From contig CAZPDM010000087.1 in assembly GCA_964585305.1 (NCBI GenBank), forward strand, positions 1 to 17,044: DNA of 17,044 bases. The letters run 5' to 3'. The translations under genes were made by a program, and so were the position numbers. A model generated the notes under the pieces. The model did no database searches, was not told where the DNA came from, and was given only the letters and a program-made list of their open reading frames with translations. The DNA is from CAZPDM01 sp964585305. GTDB lineage: Bacteria > Planctomycetota > Uabimicrobiia > Uabimicrobiales > JABWCH01. Positions 7,074 to 14,326 of the stretch are shown here, one piece after another. Position 1 is the stretch's first letter, and each line of letters begins with the position of its first letter.

Positions 7074-7946
7074 TTAAGGTTTTTGCATTACACAGCGAAT
7101 AGAACCAGATACACTGGAAGACCAGAATGTCGGATAGCACATAAAAGTAACATTTGCCAATATTACTTTTGCAACATTATTTCCAGTGGTAGAGCCTTCA
7201 ATTCGAATATTCCAGGCATTTGAAGCATGGCTAATATTTACAGAATCAAAGCCAATTACAGGATATGGCATTTCTTTATAAATAGGAGCTGCTTTGAAAC
7301 CTGTTGAATATCCCCATGACCAAGAAAAGCTGATTGTTTGAGTAACAATTGCACGATCAACAGATTGTATTTCGCCTAGAATGCTTTCAGAAATACATTT
7401 ATAAACTTCTGTTGCAGGGCCAATAATCTTTAGACATTCTAATAAATCTTGGCTTTCCAGGCATTGTTTTACAGAGCCATACAATTCGCCTGCATATTTG
7501 AGGACGCACTCTAGAATTTTTGCCCAATCAGCACGTGCGGCTACAAGGTCAGAATTATCTTTGTCCATAGTAACAAAATAGCCACCGCTACGATCTGCTG
7601 TTACATAAGCAATCGAATAATTTAATGTATAGATACGTCCTTGGAGTTCAAGTTTATCTGAAAAGGACAAACTTACTTTATTGTCTCCTGGAGTGCAAAT
7701 AATTACACGGTATAATTTACGATCGTTGTATTCTGCATAAACACATTTTTGATTTTTAATCGCAAAAACAGAAGTTGGCATTTTCATAAAGTAAGCAAAA
7801 TAATGGGTTCCAGATAAAAATTGAATATCTCCCATTTTTTTGATCATTGCTTCGTGATTAGCTTTAAGTTGAGCTAAATTAGTGTCTTGGGCAATGCTAA
7901 AACTTGCAAAAAATAATACTGCTAAAATAATTAGAAATTTTTTCAT
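7074..7946 (-). CDS. Secreted cysteine-rich protein, not recognised
   Basis: A clear signal peptide (KK, hydrophobic core to residue 16, cleavage likely after Ala19 in SIA-Q) directs export. The mature part of about 271 residues has eight cysteines (68, 84, 147, 162, 171, 184, 270, 285), four of them in a short helical stretch at 147-184, so up to four disulfides are possible. The N-terminal part is strand-rich (about 41-125). The C-terminal part (200-285) is rich in aromatic and Ser residues and looks like beta structure (TISFSWSWGYS, WNIRIEGSTTG). No family is recognised. An AGGAGAG ribosome site 7 bases before the ATG is one of the best in the window, and a terminator follows, so it is probably its own well-expressed transcription unit. 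Confidence 0.75.
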   Translation of the reverse strand: MKKFLIILAVLFFASFSIAQDTNLAQLKANHEAMIKKMGDIQFLSGTHYFAYFMKMPTSVFAIKNQKCVYAEYNDRKLYRVIICTPGDNKVSLSFSDKLELQGRIYTLNYSIAYVTADRSGGYFVTMDKDNSDLVAARADWAKILECVLKYAGELYGSVKQCLESQDLLECLKIIGPATEVYKCISESILGEIQSVDRAIVTQTISFSWSWGYSTGFKAAPIYKEMPYPVIGFDSVNISHASNAWNIRIEGSTTGNNVAKVILANVTFMCYPTFWSSSVSGSIRCVMQKP

Positions 7947-7999
7947 CGATTGTCTCTCCTAAAAGACATACTCTCTAAATAAAACAATAGAAATTTCTA

Positions 8000-8028
8000 A
8001 GAATATTTTAACAATAAAAAAAGATCAA
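8000..8028 (-). promoter_or_regulatory. Possible promoter of the secreted cysteine-rich protein gene
   Basis: Read on the minus strand, TTGATC (8028-8023) and TATTCT (8005-8000) are 17 bp apart, each matching the sigma70 hexamers at four of six positions. They lie about 55 bases before the ATG at 7946 and after the stop of the GAF gene. The region is very AT-rich, so this is a modest candidate. Confidence 0.3.
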
Positions 8029-8060
8029 ACAATATTTTTTTTATATTTTTTCTTAGAAAA

Positions 8061-8558
8061 TTATAGTTTTGTTTTCAATGTTTTCCAGATTTCAAGCATA
8101 AACTGCTCTAATAACTGAGCATCTTCCATTGTATAATCAGCCGTTCGATTTGCTATTCCCACAACTAAGACAATTTTATCGTTTTCTATGATTGGTAAAT
8201 TCAGATGTTTTTTTAAATGAACATGTCCCGGAGGATAGCCTTTTTTAGTATTTTTTTGAAGATTGGGGTAATCATTTGTAATTACAGCTTTTCTTTCACG
8301 AATAGCATCTCCCCAAAGTCCTGTGTCTTCAAGCGGATACACAATGGGTTTCTCGATCATTCCACAGTTGATCATTGCTGATATAGACCATGCAATCATA
8401 GTTAAGATTCTTTTATTAGAATCGTAAGAGGCTAAGTATGCTAAAGAAGATTCTGTTATTGTGCAAATCTCGCGAGTAAGAGCATTTTTATAGTCTGATA
8501 ATGGTTTATTAGAAACAGTTTGTAACCGTGCTAACGCTTCTTGAATAATAAGAGACAT
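8061..8558 (-). CDS. Stand-alone GAF-domain protein
   Basis: The 165-residue protein is almost wholly one GAF domain. It has a helical N-terminus (1-33), strands at ESSLAYLASYD (36-46) and RILTMIAWS (50-58), PLEDTGLWGDAIRERKAVITNDY (75-97), then KKGYPPGHVHLKKHLNLPI (105-123), IVLVVGIANRTADYT (129-143) and a closing helix. The NDYP, KGYPxGH and RHLN-like motifs are typical of GAF domains in sensor kinases and response systems, but no kinase, HD or output domain is attached. The start at 8558 is set by AAAGGAAAAG 6 bases upstream; a longer frame back to 8612 would overlap the ABC gene and lacks a ribosome site. It lies 29 bases after the ABC transporter gene and is probably co-transcribed. The ligand cannot be told. 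Confidence 0.8.
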   Translation of the reverse strand: MSLIIQEALARLQTVSNKPLSDYKNALTREICTITESSLAYLASYDSNKRILTMIAWSISAMINCGMIEKPIVYPLEDTGLWGDAIRERKAVITNDYPNLQKNTKKGYPPGHVHLKKHLNLPIIENDKIVLVVGIANRTADYTMEDAQLLEQFMLEIWKTLKTKL

Positions 8559-8560
8559 TG

Positions 8561-8570
8561 CTTTTCCTTT
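8561..8570 (-). promoter_or_regulatory. Ribosome site that sets the GAF gene start
   Basis: On the minus strand AAAGGAAAAG places AGGA 6 bases before the ATG at 8558. This argues against the upstream ATG at 8612, which lies within the end of the ABC transporter gene. Confidence 0.65.
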
Positions 8571-8587
8571 CTCATCGCAAATATTAT

Positions 8588-10378
8588 TTAGCGAATGCTT
8601 TTTTGATACCAATTATAATAATATCCATGGGTATCTTCAAGTAATTGCTTCGAGGTCCCAGACTGAGTAATTTCTCCTGACTGAATTACAAATATTTGAT
8701 CTGCTTGAGCAATAGTAGCTAAACGATGAGCAATAATCAAAACAGTTTTGTATTGAAGAATTTGAGAAATGGCTAAATGTATCCAGGCTTCTGTTACTGA
8801 ATCCATATAGGAAGTTGCTTCATCCATAACTATTAGATTTGTATCTAAAACTAACGCTCGAGCGAATGCAATAAGTTGCAATTGGCCAACTGAAAGATTA
8901 CTGCCATTTTCTTTAACAAAAAAATCAAGTCCTTCCGTAAGATTAGCTAAAAATGGTTGTGCCTGAACGATTTTAATTGCTTGATATATTTTTTCATCAG
9001 AAATATTGGGACGAAATAAAGTAATATTTTCTCTTAAAGTTCCTGGGAAAATGCTTACATCTTGAGGAATAATTGCAATATGTTGACGAAGATCATTAGT
9101 ATTCCAATTTCTTAATTCCTTCCCCTGAAAAAAAATATTTCCTGTATATCCGTCATAAATTCTCAAAATAATTTTTGCAATTGTGGATTTTCCGCTGCCA
9201 GTTGGCCCAACTAAAGCAATTGTTTGGCCTAGATCAATTTTTAAGTTTATGTTATGCAAAATTTGAGGAGAATCTGGACGATAAGCAAACGAAACATCTT
9301 TAAAAAAAAGTATTGGGAAATGAATATTTTCTTTTTTTGACAGTCGTATTTCTTCAGTTTTCAAAGCTATTTCGGAAATATTATGTTTTTGATTTAATAA
9401 AGAAAACACACGATCTAAAGCAACAATTGCTTGTTGTATCATCGCCAGCTTGCCACTAAAATCTCGAATTGGTATAAAAATCCTCTCTATTAAATTCATA
9501 TAAACCATCATTGTTGTTACTTGCGTTATGGAAAATCTTAAACCAAATCCAAGGTATAATAATATCGCAATCACAATAAAGCAAGCACAATCTACAAAAG
9601 CATATAATGCAGCATCATAAGTATTTAGCCAAATAGTTTGGCTACGATATTCCTGATTGATTTTTTCATATTGAGATTGAGCATACTCTCGTTGTTGAAA
9701 TATTTGTAAAATTTCTACTCCTTGAATTGATTCTGCTAAGTACGCATTTGCGTGAGCCATTGTTGCACGGGTTGCAAAATACTGTTGTTGTAATTTTTTA
9801 CCTAACCATCGGACAACCAACATAACAATAGGGAATGAAATTAAAATGATAGGAGATAGCCCCCAATCTAGGTGAAGCATTACTCCAAAAACTCCAATAA
9901 TTGTTAACACATCGATAATAATTGTGATAAGACCAGTATTAAGAAATTCTCGAAGTGCATCTGTATCATTTACAACACGAGTTAACATACTTCCCATCTG
10001 TTGTTGATCCCAGTACGCCATTTTAAAATTGATTACATGTTGAAATAAGGCAATACGAATTCGTTGGATGGTAAGAGAAAATCCATAGCTGATAACATAA
10101 TCGAAACCCACTTTACAAAAATATTCTAAGATAAGTGCTAAAAGAAAAAAATATGCGGCATATCTAAGATGGACAATATCGTTTGCACTAATTTTATCTA
10201 AAGATATTTTTAATAAAATAGGACGGATTAAATCAAAACACACACACAAAAGCATCAAACCAATTCCAATAATATAACGAATATAGTTTGGACTGGCATA
10301 TTCCCAAAATTTAGAAAATATTATTTTACGAGATAGGTTCCTCTGTTGAGCAGAGGAAAAAGCAAAATGTTGCTTCAT
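8588..10378 (-). CDS. ABC exporter half-transporter (MsbA/LmrA-like)
   Basis: The 596-residue protein fuses a six-helix exporter membrane domain (helices near 33-52, 74-90, 150-170, 174-192, 258-280 and 287-303) to an ATPase domain. The ATPase has Walker A GPTGSGKS (391-398), the Q-loop at Gln439, signature LSVGQ (495-499), Walker B LIVMDE (515-520), D-loop and the H-loop His551. It should work as a dimer in the inner membrane. The signature reads LSVGQLQ, where most relatives have Arg after GQ. Homologues export lipids, peptides or drugs, and the substrate cannot be read here. No second half-transporter gene is beside it, so a homodimer is likely. The gene follows the terminator of the squalene-synthase-like gene and precedes the GAF gene by 29 bases. 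The ribosome site is poor. Confidence 0.93.
   Translation of the reverse strand: MKQHFAFSSAQQRNLSRKIIFSKFWEYASPNYIRYIIGIGLMLLCVCFDLIRPILLKISLDKISANDIVHLRYAAYFFLLALILEYFCKVGFDYVISYGFSLTIQRIRIALFQHVINFKMAYWDQQQMGSMLTRVVNDTDALREFLNTGLITIIIDVLTIIGVFGVMLHLDWGLSPIILISFPIVMLVVRWLGKKLQQQYFATRATMAHANAYLAESIQGVEILQIFQQREYAQSQYEKINQEYRSQTIWLNTYDAALYAFVDCACFIVIAILLYLGFGLRFSITQVTTMMVYMNLIERIFIPIRDFSGKLAMIQQAIVALDRVFSLLNQKHNISEIALKTEEIRLSKKENIHFPILFFKDVSFAYRPDSPQILHNINLKIDLGQTIALVGPTGSGKSTIAKIILRIYDGYTGNIFFQGKELRNWNTNDLRQHIAIIPQDVSIFPGTLRENITLFRPNISDEKIYQAIKIVQAQPFLANLTEGLDFFVKENGSNLSVGQLQLIAFARALVLDTNLIVMDEATSYMDSVTEAWIHLAISQILQYKTVLIIAHRLATIAQADQIFVIQSGEITQSGTSKQLLEDTHGYYYNWYQKSIR
10338..10358. promoter_or_regulatory. 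Hairpin inside the first codons of the ABC transporter gene
   Basis: TTCCTCTG (10338-10345) and CAGAGGAA (10351-10358) form a perfect 8-bp stem with a 5-base loop. It covers codons 7-14 of the ABC gene and might slow translation initiation or stabilise the mRNA. Chance is possible. Confidence 0.35.
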
Positions 10379-10400
10379 TGGGCAAATATTCCAAAATTTT

Positions 10401-10427
10401 TATTCGTGCTTGATAAAAGCACGAATA
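10401..10427 (-). terminator. Terminator of the squalene-synthase-like gene
   Basis: TATTCGTGCTT and AAGCACGAATA form a perfect 11-bp stem with a 5-base loop (10401-10411 with 10417-10427). It lies 11 bases past the stop of the gene ending at 10439. On the minus strand AAAATTTTGG follows, a short T-run. It separates that gene from the ABC transporter, perhaps incompletely. Confidence 0.65.
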
Positions 10428-10438
10428 TTCTATTTTTC

Positions 10439-11455
10439 TTAAAAGTTACGCTCTCTGGCAAATAACTCTCTCATAAGAGTATTATCTGTAATGCACTTAT
10501 CCGCTTCAATATGTAAATCTTTTACTTCTTTTCTCTTGATCTTTAAAGGCTCAGAAGTTAAAATACTTTCAGGATTTTGCTTGGCAAGTTTAAGTGTACG
10601 CAAAGCAAATAATACAGGAAGTGCACAAAATAGGCGAATATCTGATTCTGTTTCTGGAATAAGCAAAGTATAATCAATTGCCTGATCCATAAATGGCAGA
10701 ATAAATTCAATCATTTCTAAAACTAATTTTCCCCCTTCTTGCCGTTTAGAATCCGATAGCAAATTTTCGAAGTTCAAGCCATATTTCTTTAAGATATTTT
10801 TAGGCAGATAGATAACTCCACGATGGTGATCTTCATAAACGCCTTTCAAAATATTTGTCATTTGCAACCCTAAACCAAATGCAATTTCTTTCTTTTCTAA
10901 TTCCTGGCAAATTGTATTGGAAATATTAGGCCGATCATGAATAAAAAGCTTGGTCAATAGTTTTCCAACTGTTCCAGCAACATAGTAGCAATATTGCTTT
11001 AAATCTGTTGTATTAGTTAAACCATCTAGGCGATGATTTTGTTCTCTGCTGACAGTAATAGCCATTCCTTCAGCCATTTCAATAACGCATTCTTGTATAT
11101 GTTTTTGGACTTCTGGAGGAAAAGTATCAAAAATAGACATGACTTGATAAATATTATGGAGAACTTCATATTCTGCACCAGAAAATTGGCTTAAAGGAAA
11201 AGTATTTTTTATCTTTTCCAATAATTTCTCTCTATTTGCTGTACATATTTTGGAAGCCATTTCTTCAAGCAAATTCTGACGGATTTCAGGCATAATTGCA
11301 TTAGTATCTTCTACAGAATCGCAAATACGGCATATCAAATATGAAACGCCTATCTCAATCATAAGAGGATCTTTTAATAAGCTAATCCCTAAAGCAAATG
11401 TTCGTGAAACTTGTGGTAACATATCTTCACAATATTGACGATATTCTAAGTTCAT
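10439..11455 (-). CDS. Squalene/phytoene synthase family enzyme, probable squalene synthase
   Basis: Enzymes of this family join two prenyl diphosphates head to head; farnesyl diphosphate gives squalene, the precursor of hopanoids and sterols. The 338-residue protein has SRTFALGISLL (17-27), the first acidic motif D46-S-V-E-D50, YCYYVAGTVG (155-164) as in squalene synthases, and a C-terminal helical bundle. DSVEDT and YCYYVAG point to the squalene branch more than to phytoene synthase. The second acidic motif, usually N-I-x-R-D-x-x-E-D, reads N-I-L-K-G-V-Y-E-D (201-209), so the first metal-binding Asp is Gly205. Activity is thus uncertain. It has a near-consensus promoter divergent from murG, a leader of about 76 bases, and its own terminator. 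No hopanoid cyclase or other squalene-pathway gene is seen in the window. Confidence 0.85.
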   Translation of the reverse strand: MNLEYRQYCEDMLPQVSRTFALGISLLKDPLMIEIGVSYLICRICDSVEDTNAIMPEIRQNLLEEMASKICTANREKLLEKIKNTFPLSQFSGAEYEVLHNIYQVMSIFDTFPPEVQKHIQECVIEMAEGMAITVSREQNHRLDGLTNTTDLKQYCYYVAGTVGKLLTKLFIHDRPNISNTICQELEKKEIAFGLGLQMTNILKGVYEDHHRGVIYLPKNILKKYGLNFENLLSDSKRQEGGKLVLEMIEFILPFMDQAIDYTLLIPETESDIRLFCALPVLFALRTLKLAKQNPESILTSEPLKIKRKEVKDLHIEADKCITDNTLMRELFARERNF

Positions 11456-11537
11456 TTTTTTCTTTCTAGAAAATATCTTTTAAAAAAAATATGATATTAT
11501 GGGATTTTTGCTTTTAAGCAAAGATAAAGTAAATTGG

Positions 11538-11566
11538 ATTTTATCGAAATAGCATAAATTTGTCAA
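11538..11566 (-). promoter_or_regulatory. Promoter of the squalene-synthase-like gene
   Basis: On the minus strand a perfect TTGACA (11566-11561) is followed after exactly 17 bp by TAAAAT (11543-11538), five of six to consensus. The start would be near 11531, giving a leader of about 76 bases before the ATG at 11455. Its -35 box is 28 bp from the -35 box of the divergent murG promoter. Confidence 0.72.
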
Positions 11567-11594
11567 TTTTTTTCTAAAAAATAAAAAATATCTC

Positions 11595-11623
11595 TTGACA
11601 AGCTAAATTAGCTAAAATATACT
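11595..11623 (+). promoter_or_regulatory. Promoter of the murG-murC-lysM-ftsQ run
   Basis: A perfect TTGACA (11595-11600) is followed after exactly 17 bp by TATACT (11618-11623), five of six to consensus. It is the strongest sigma70-type promoter in the window. The start would be near 11630, leaving about 78 bases before the murG ATG at 11708. Confidence 0.8.
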
Positions 11624-11633
11624 CTAAATTAGA
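11601..11633. promoter_or_regulatory. Two palindromes over the murG promoter, possible operator
   Basis: AGCTAAATTAGCT (11601-11613) fills the spacer between the -35 and -10 boxes, and TCTAAATTAGA (11623-11633) covers the presumed transcription start. Both are perfect dyads around one central base and share the nine bases CTAAATTAG. Their centres are 21 bp apart, two helical turns, so a dimeric regulator could bind both on one face and block RNA polymerase. The regulator is unknown and such AT-rich dyads can arise by chance. Confidence 0.5.
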
Positions 11634-11707
11634 TGTGTATATATTTTTCTATTTTAAATAATGAAAAATATACTACAAAAAGTCAAAATTTTTATAAAAT
11701 AATATAT

Positions 11708-12787
11708 ATGGATAATAATAATTTCATCATTTTTGCAGGCGGAGGAACTGGTGGTCATCTTTGGCCAGGAGTTGTACTAGCCCAAGAAATTCAAGCTCAA
11801 TACCCAGAATTCAAACCCATATTTTTTGTTCCTGGAAAACCAGTTGATTATAAAATCCTTGAAAACACAAATTTTCCTGTTCATACTAATATAATGAGAA
11901 GCCGGCCTCGTCAATTTTATAAATTCCCACAATTTTTATGGTGTATGTTGAAAGGTTTTGTACAAACTTTTCAATTATTTCGAAAATATCCACCTAAATT
12001 AGTTGTTGGGTTAGGAGGATATGGCTCATTGAGTGCAGGGATATTAGCAAAAATAAAACATATTCCTTTAGTAATGATAGAAAGCAATAAGATTCCGGGA
12101 AAGGTAGTCCGTTGGTTTTCTTCCTACTGCCAGACAATTTATACTCAAACAGATGTAGAAGGAATTCCAAAAGAAAAAATTAGCATTCTTGGAATTCCAA
12201 TTCGTTCTAATTTACCTATTCATAAAAATTATGAAGTTATAAATACACCATTTACCATATTGGTAATGGGAGGAAGTCAAGGAAGTCAGTCAATCAATCA
12301 GTCGATTTGTAAAAATTTACCTAATATGGCTGATTTAATTGAAAAAGTTCAATTTATTCATCTTTGCGGTCAAGATGCTCCAACAATAGAAAAAGAATAT
12401 CTGCAGCACGGTTTTAAAGCAAAAGTATATGCTTTTTATGCAAATATGGCTGAATTATACCAGCAGACAGACTTAATGATTTGTCGTTCGGGCGGAAGTA
12501 CTTTAGCAGAGATTTCCGCAATCGGAATTCCATCTATTTTAGTTCCTTTGCCAACTTCTAGCGAAGGACATCAATTAGCAAATGCAACATGGTTCCAAAA
12601 TTCTGGAGCAAGTTTAGTTATAGAAGAAAAAGAACTATTACAAAAAATCCCAGAAATACTTAGAAAATTTTTAAAAAACCCTGAAGTTTTGAAAAACATG
12701 TCACAAAATACTTGGAAAATTGCAAAACCTGAGGCAGCTAAAAATATTGCTAAAGATATAAAGAAATGGCTAATCCAAAATCAATAG
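11708..12787 (+). CDS. murG: Lipid II synthase MurG
   Basis: MurG adds GlcNAc from UDP-GlcNAc to lipid I at the inner face of the membrane, giving lipid II. The 359-residue protein has the family length and marks: AGGGTGGHLWPG near the N-terminus, VVGLGGYGSLSAG for the first domain, VMIESNKIPG (the family usually has EQN), VMGGSQGSQSIN at the start of the UDP-sugar domain, then CRSGGSTLAEISAIGIPSILVP and EGHQLANATWF for nucleotide binding. The frame is open back to an ATG at 11633, but the family homology begins at 11708, so this start is chosen. No ribosome site is visible before 11708. The gene heads the cell-wall run, and murC follows after 17 bases. Confidence 0.96.
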   Translation: MDNNNFIIFAGGGTGGHLWPGVVLAQEIQAQYPEFKPIFFVPGKPVDYKILENTNFPVHTNIMRSRPRQFYKFPQFLWCMLKGFVQTFQLFRKYPPKLVVGLGGYGSLSAGILAKIKHIPLVMIESNKIPGKVVRWFSSYCQTIYTQTDVEGIPKEKISILGIPIRSNLPIHKNYEVINTPFTILVMGGSQGSQSINQSICKNLPNMADLIEKVQFIHLCGQDAPTIEKEYLQHGFKAKVYAFYANMAELYQQTDLMICRSGGSTLAEISAIGIPSILVPLPTSSEGHQLANATWFQNSGASLVIEEKELLQKIPEILRKFLKNPEVLKNMSQNTWKIAKPEAAKNIAKDIKKWLIQNQ

Positions 12788-12804
12788 CTTAAGGACAAAC
12801 AATT

Positions 12805-14202
12805 ATGAATTATCGCAAGGCCTATCTTGTAGGTTGTGAGGGAATTGGAATGAGTGCCCTCGCACAAATTTTAATACATCAAGGAACATTAGTTTTAGGA
12901 TCAGATTTAAATCCTGGGGAATATTCAAAATATCTTCAAGGAATTGGCGCGATTATTTATCGCGGACATAATGCTGATAATATTACTCCAGATATTGAAA
13001 TTATGATTATCTCTGCAGCAATTCCAGAAAGCAATCCAGAAGTGCAAGCTGCACATCGGCATAAAATACCCGTTGTAAAATATGCAGAAATGCTGGGAAA
13101 AATTAGTCAAACTAAAAAAACAGTGGCAATTGCAGGCACACATGGTAAAAGTACTACAAGCGGAATGGTCGGACACATGCTGTGTGAAGCTAAGTTTGAT
13201 CCTACTTTTGTCATTGGTGCAAAAGTACGACAAATTGGAAGTAATGCAAGGGTTGGAAACGGAAAACATTTTGTAGTAGAAGCGTGTGAATACGATCGAT
13301 CTTTTTTAAATTTGTCGCCATCTGTTGAAATCATCACAAATATTGAGCCGGATCATTTAGATTACTACAAAGATATTACAGAAATTGTTCAGGCCTTTGA
13401 TGAATTTGCTCAAAAACTTCCACAAGATGGACTTCTTGTTATTGAAAAAACAGCCTCAAAATACATGTCTAATAAAGTTAAAGCTCAAATACAAACTTAT
13501 AGCATCAACCAAGCTGCTGATTGGAATGTTACTGAAATCATTAAAAAAGAAAATTATTATCAATTTCATGTAACTTATAAAAATAAGGATTATGGTGATT
13601 TTTCTATTATTCTTGCTGGGATTCATAATGTTTCCAACGCCTTAGCAGTTATTGCAGTAGGACATCATCTTGGATTAACAAAGGATATTATTCAACATTC
13701 TTTAAGAGAATATAACGGAGTTGGCCGCCGATTTGAAATTATGGCCCAAACCCCAATTACTGTTATTGATGATTATGCACATCATCCTACAAAAATTCGA
13801 GCTGTTTTAAGTGCAGTAGTAGATCGTTGTAAATATTCACGGATGTTCTGTATTTTTCAACCTCACCAAGCAAGCCGAACATATCACTTATTTGATGGAT
13901 TCTGTCAGGCATTTGATCCTGCTTTTGAAGTTATTGTTACAGATATTTTCTATGCACGAGATTCATTAGAATACCGACAAAAAGTCAGCTCTCAACAACT
14001 TGCAGAAGGAATTAGAAAATACGGCAAAAAAGCTCAGTATCTTGGAACATTTCCCGAAGTAAGAAATTATTTAGAATCTATTTGGCAGCCAGGGGATTTG
14101 GTGATTACAATTGGTGCTGGCAGTATTACACAACTTGGCCAAGAACTTGCTCAAGTGGTAAAAAATGGAAATTTATTTAGTAAACAAAAAAATGTTTCCT
14201 AA
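12805..14202 (+). CDS. murC: UDP-N-acetylmuramate--L-alanine ligase MurC
   Basis: MurC uses ATP to join L-alanine to UDP-MurNAc in the cytoplasm, the first peptide step of peptidoglycan synthesis. The 465-residue protein shows the N-terminal UDP-binding fold with VGCEGIGMSALA (9-20), the ATP loop GTHGKSTT (111-118; Ser where most have Thr), FVVEACEYDRSFL (156-168), ITNIEPDHLDYY (177-188), the VIDDYAHHPTKI segment of the central domain and a C-terminal VITIGAGSI. It is full length. AAGGA lies 9 bases before the ATG. It is 17 bases after murG and surely co-transcribed. MurB and Ddl, which often follow murC in division-cell-wall clusters, are absent here and are replaced by a LysM protein gene. 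Confidence 0.97.
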   Translation: MNYRKAYLVGCEGIGMSALAQILIHQGTLVLGSDLNPGEYSKYLQGIGAIIYRGHNADNITPDIEIMIISAAIPESNPEVQAAHRHKIPVVKYAEMLGKISQTKKTVAIAGTHGKSTTSGMVGHMLCEAKFDPTFVIGAKVRQIGSNARVGNGKHFVVEACEYDRSFLNLSPSVEIITNIEPDHLDYYKDITEIVQAFDEFAQKLPQDGLLVIEKTASKYMSNKVKAQIQTYSINQAADWNVTEIIKKENYYQFHVTYKNKDYGDFSIILAGIHNVSNALAVIAVGHHLGLTKDIIQHSLREYNGVGRRFEIMAQTPITVIDDYAHHPTKIRAVLSAVVDRCKYSRMFCIFQPHQASRTYHLFDGFCQAFDPAFEVIVTDIFYARDSLEYRQKVSSQQLAEGIRKYGKKAQYLGTFPEVRNYLESIWQPGDLVITIGAGSITQLGQELAQVVKNGNLFSKQKNVS

Positions 14203-14272
14203 CAATTTATTTTAAAAGACTCAAAGAAAAATCAACTGTTGATAATTTTGTCAATATTATGCAACAATCATA

Positions 14273-14302
14273 ATATTCCCACACTTTTTCGTGTGGGAAT
14301 AT
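14273..14302. promoter_or_regulatory. Perfect 12-bp hairpin before the first LysM gene
   Basis: The arms at 14273-14284 and 14291-14302 pair perfectly around a TTTTTC loop and hold the core ATTCCCAC/GTGGGAAT, as in the hairpin before murA. No T-run follows on the plus strand. It lies 24 bases before the chosen start codon, between murC and the LysM gene. It could be a partial terminator, an RNA stability element or a protein-binding site. Confidence 0.6.
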
Positions 14303-14314
14303 CCAAGTTAATTT

Positions 14315-14319
14315 AGGAG
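14315..14319 (+). promoter_or_regulatory. Ribosome site that sets the first LysM gene start
   Basis: AGGAG stands 1 base before an ATG at 14321 but 7 bases before the second ATG at 14327. The usual spacing of 5-9 bases favours 14327. Confidence 0.7.
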
Positions 14320-14326
14320 TATGAAA

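Noticed and set aside
7994..8059. 10-bp inverted repeat TTTCTAAGAA/TTCTTAGAAA with a 46-base gap
   Set aside because: The arms are AT-rich and far apart in a very AT-rich spacer. It is no convincing terminator or operator.
8558..8612. Longer GAF protein start at 8612 overlapping the ABC gene
   Set aside because: A clear ribosome site precedes ATG 8558, and the extra 18 residues are not part of the GAF domain.
11507..11522. TTTGCTTTTAAGCAAA dyad in the leader of the squalene-synthase-like gene
   Set aside because: It is short with a two-base loop and no further structure. I do not see a riboswitch or a standard operator.
12925..13337. Minus-strand frames inside murC
   Set aside because: They lie wholly within the conserved ATP-binding part of murC, so they are shadows of that coding sequence.
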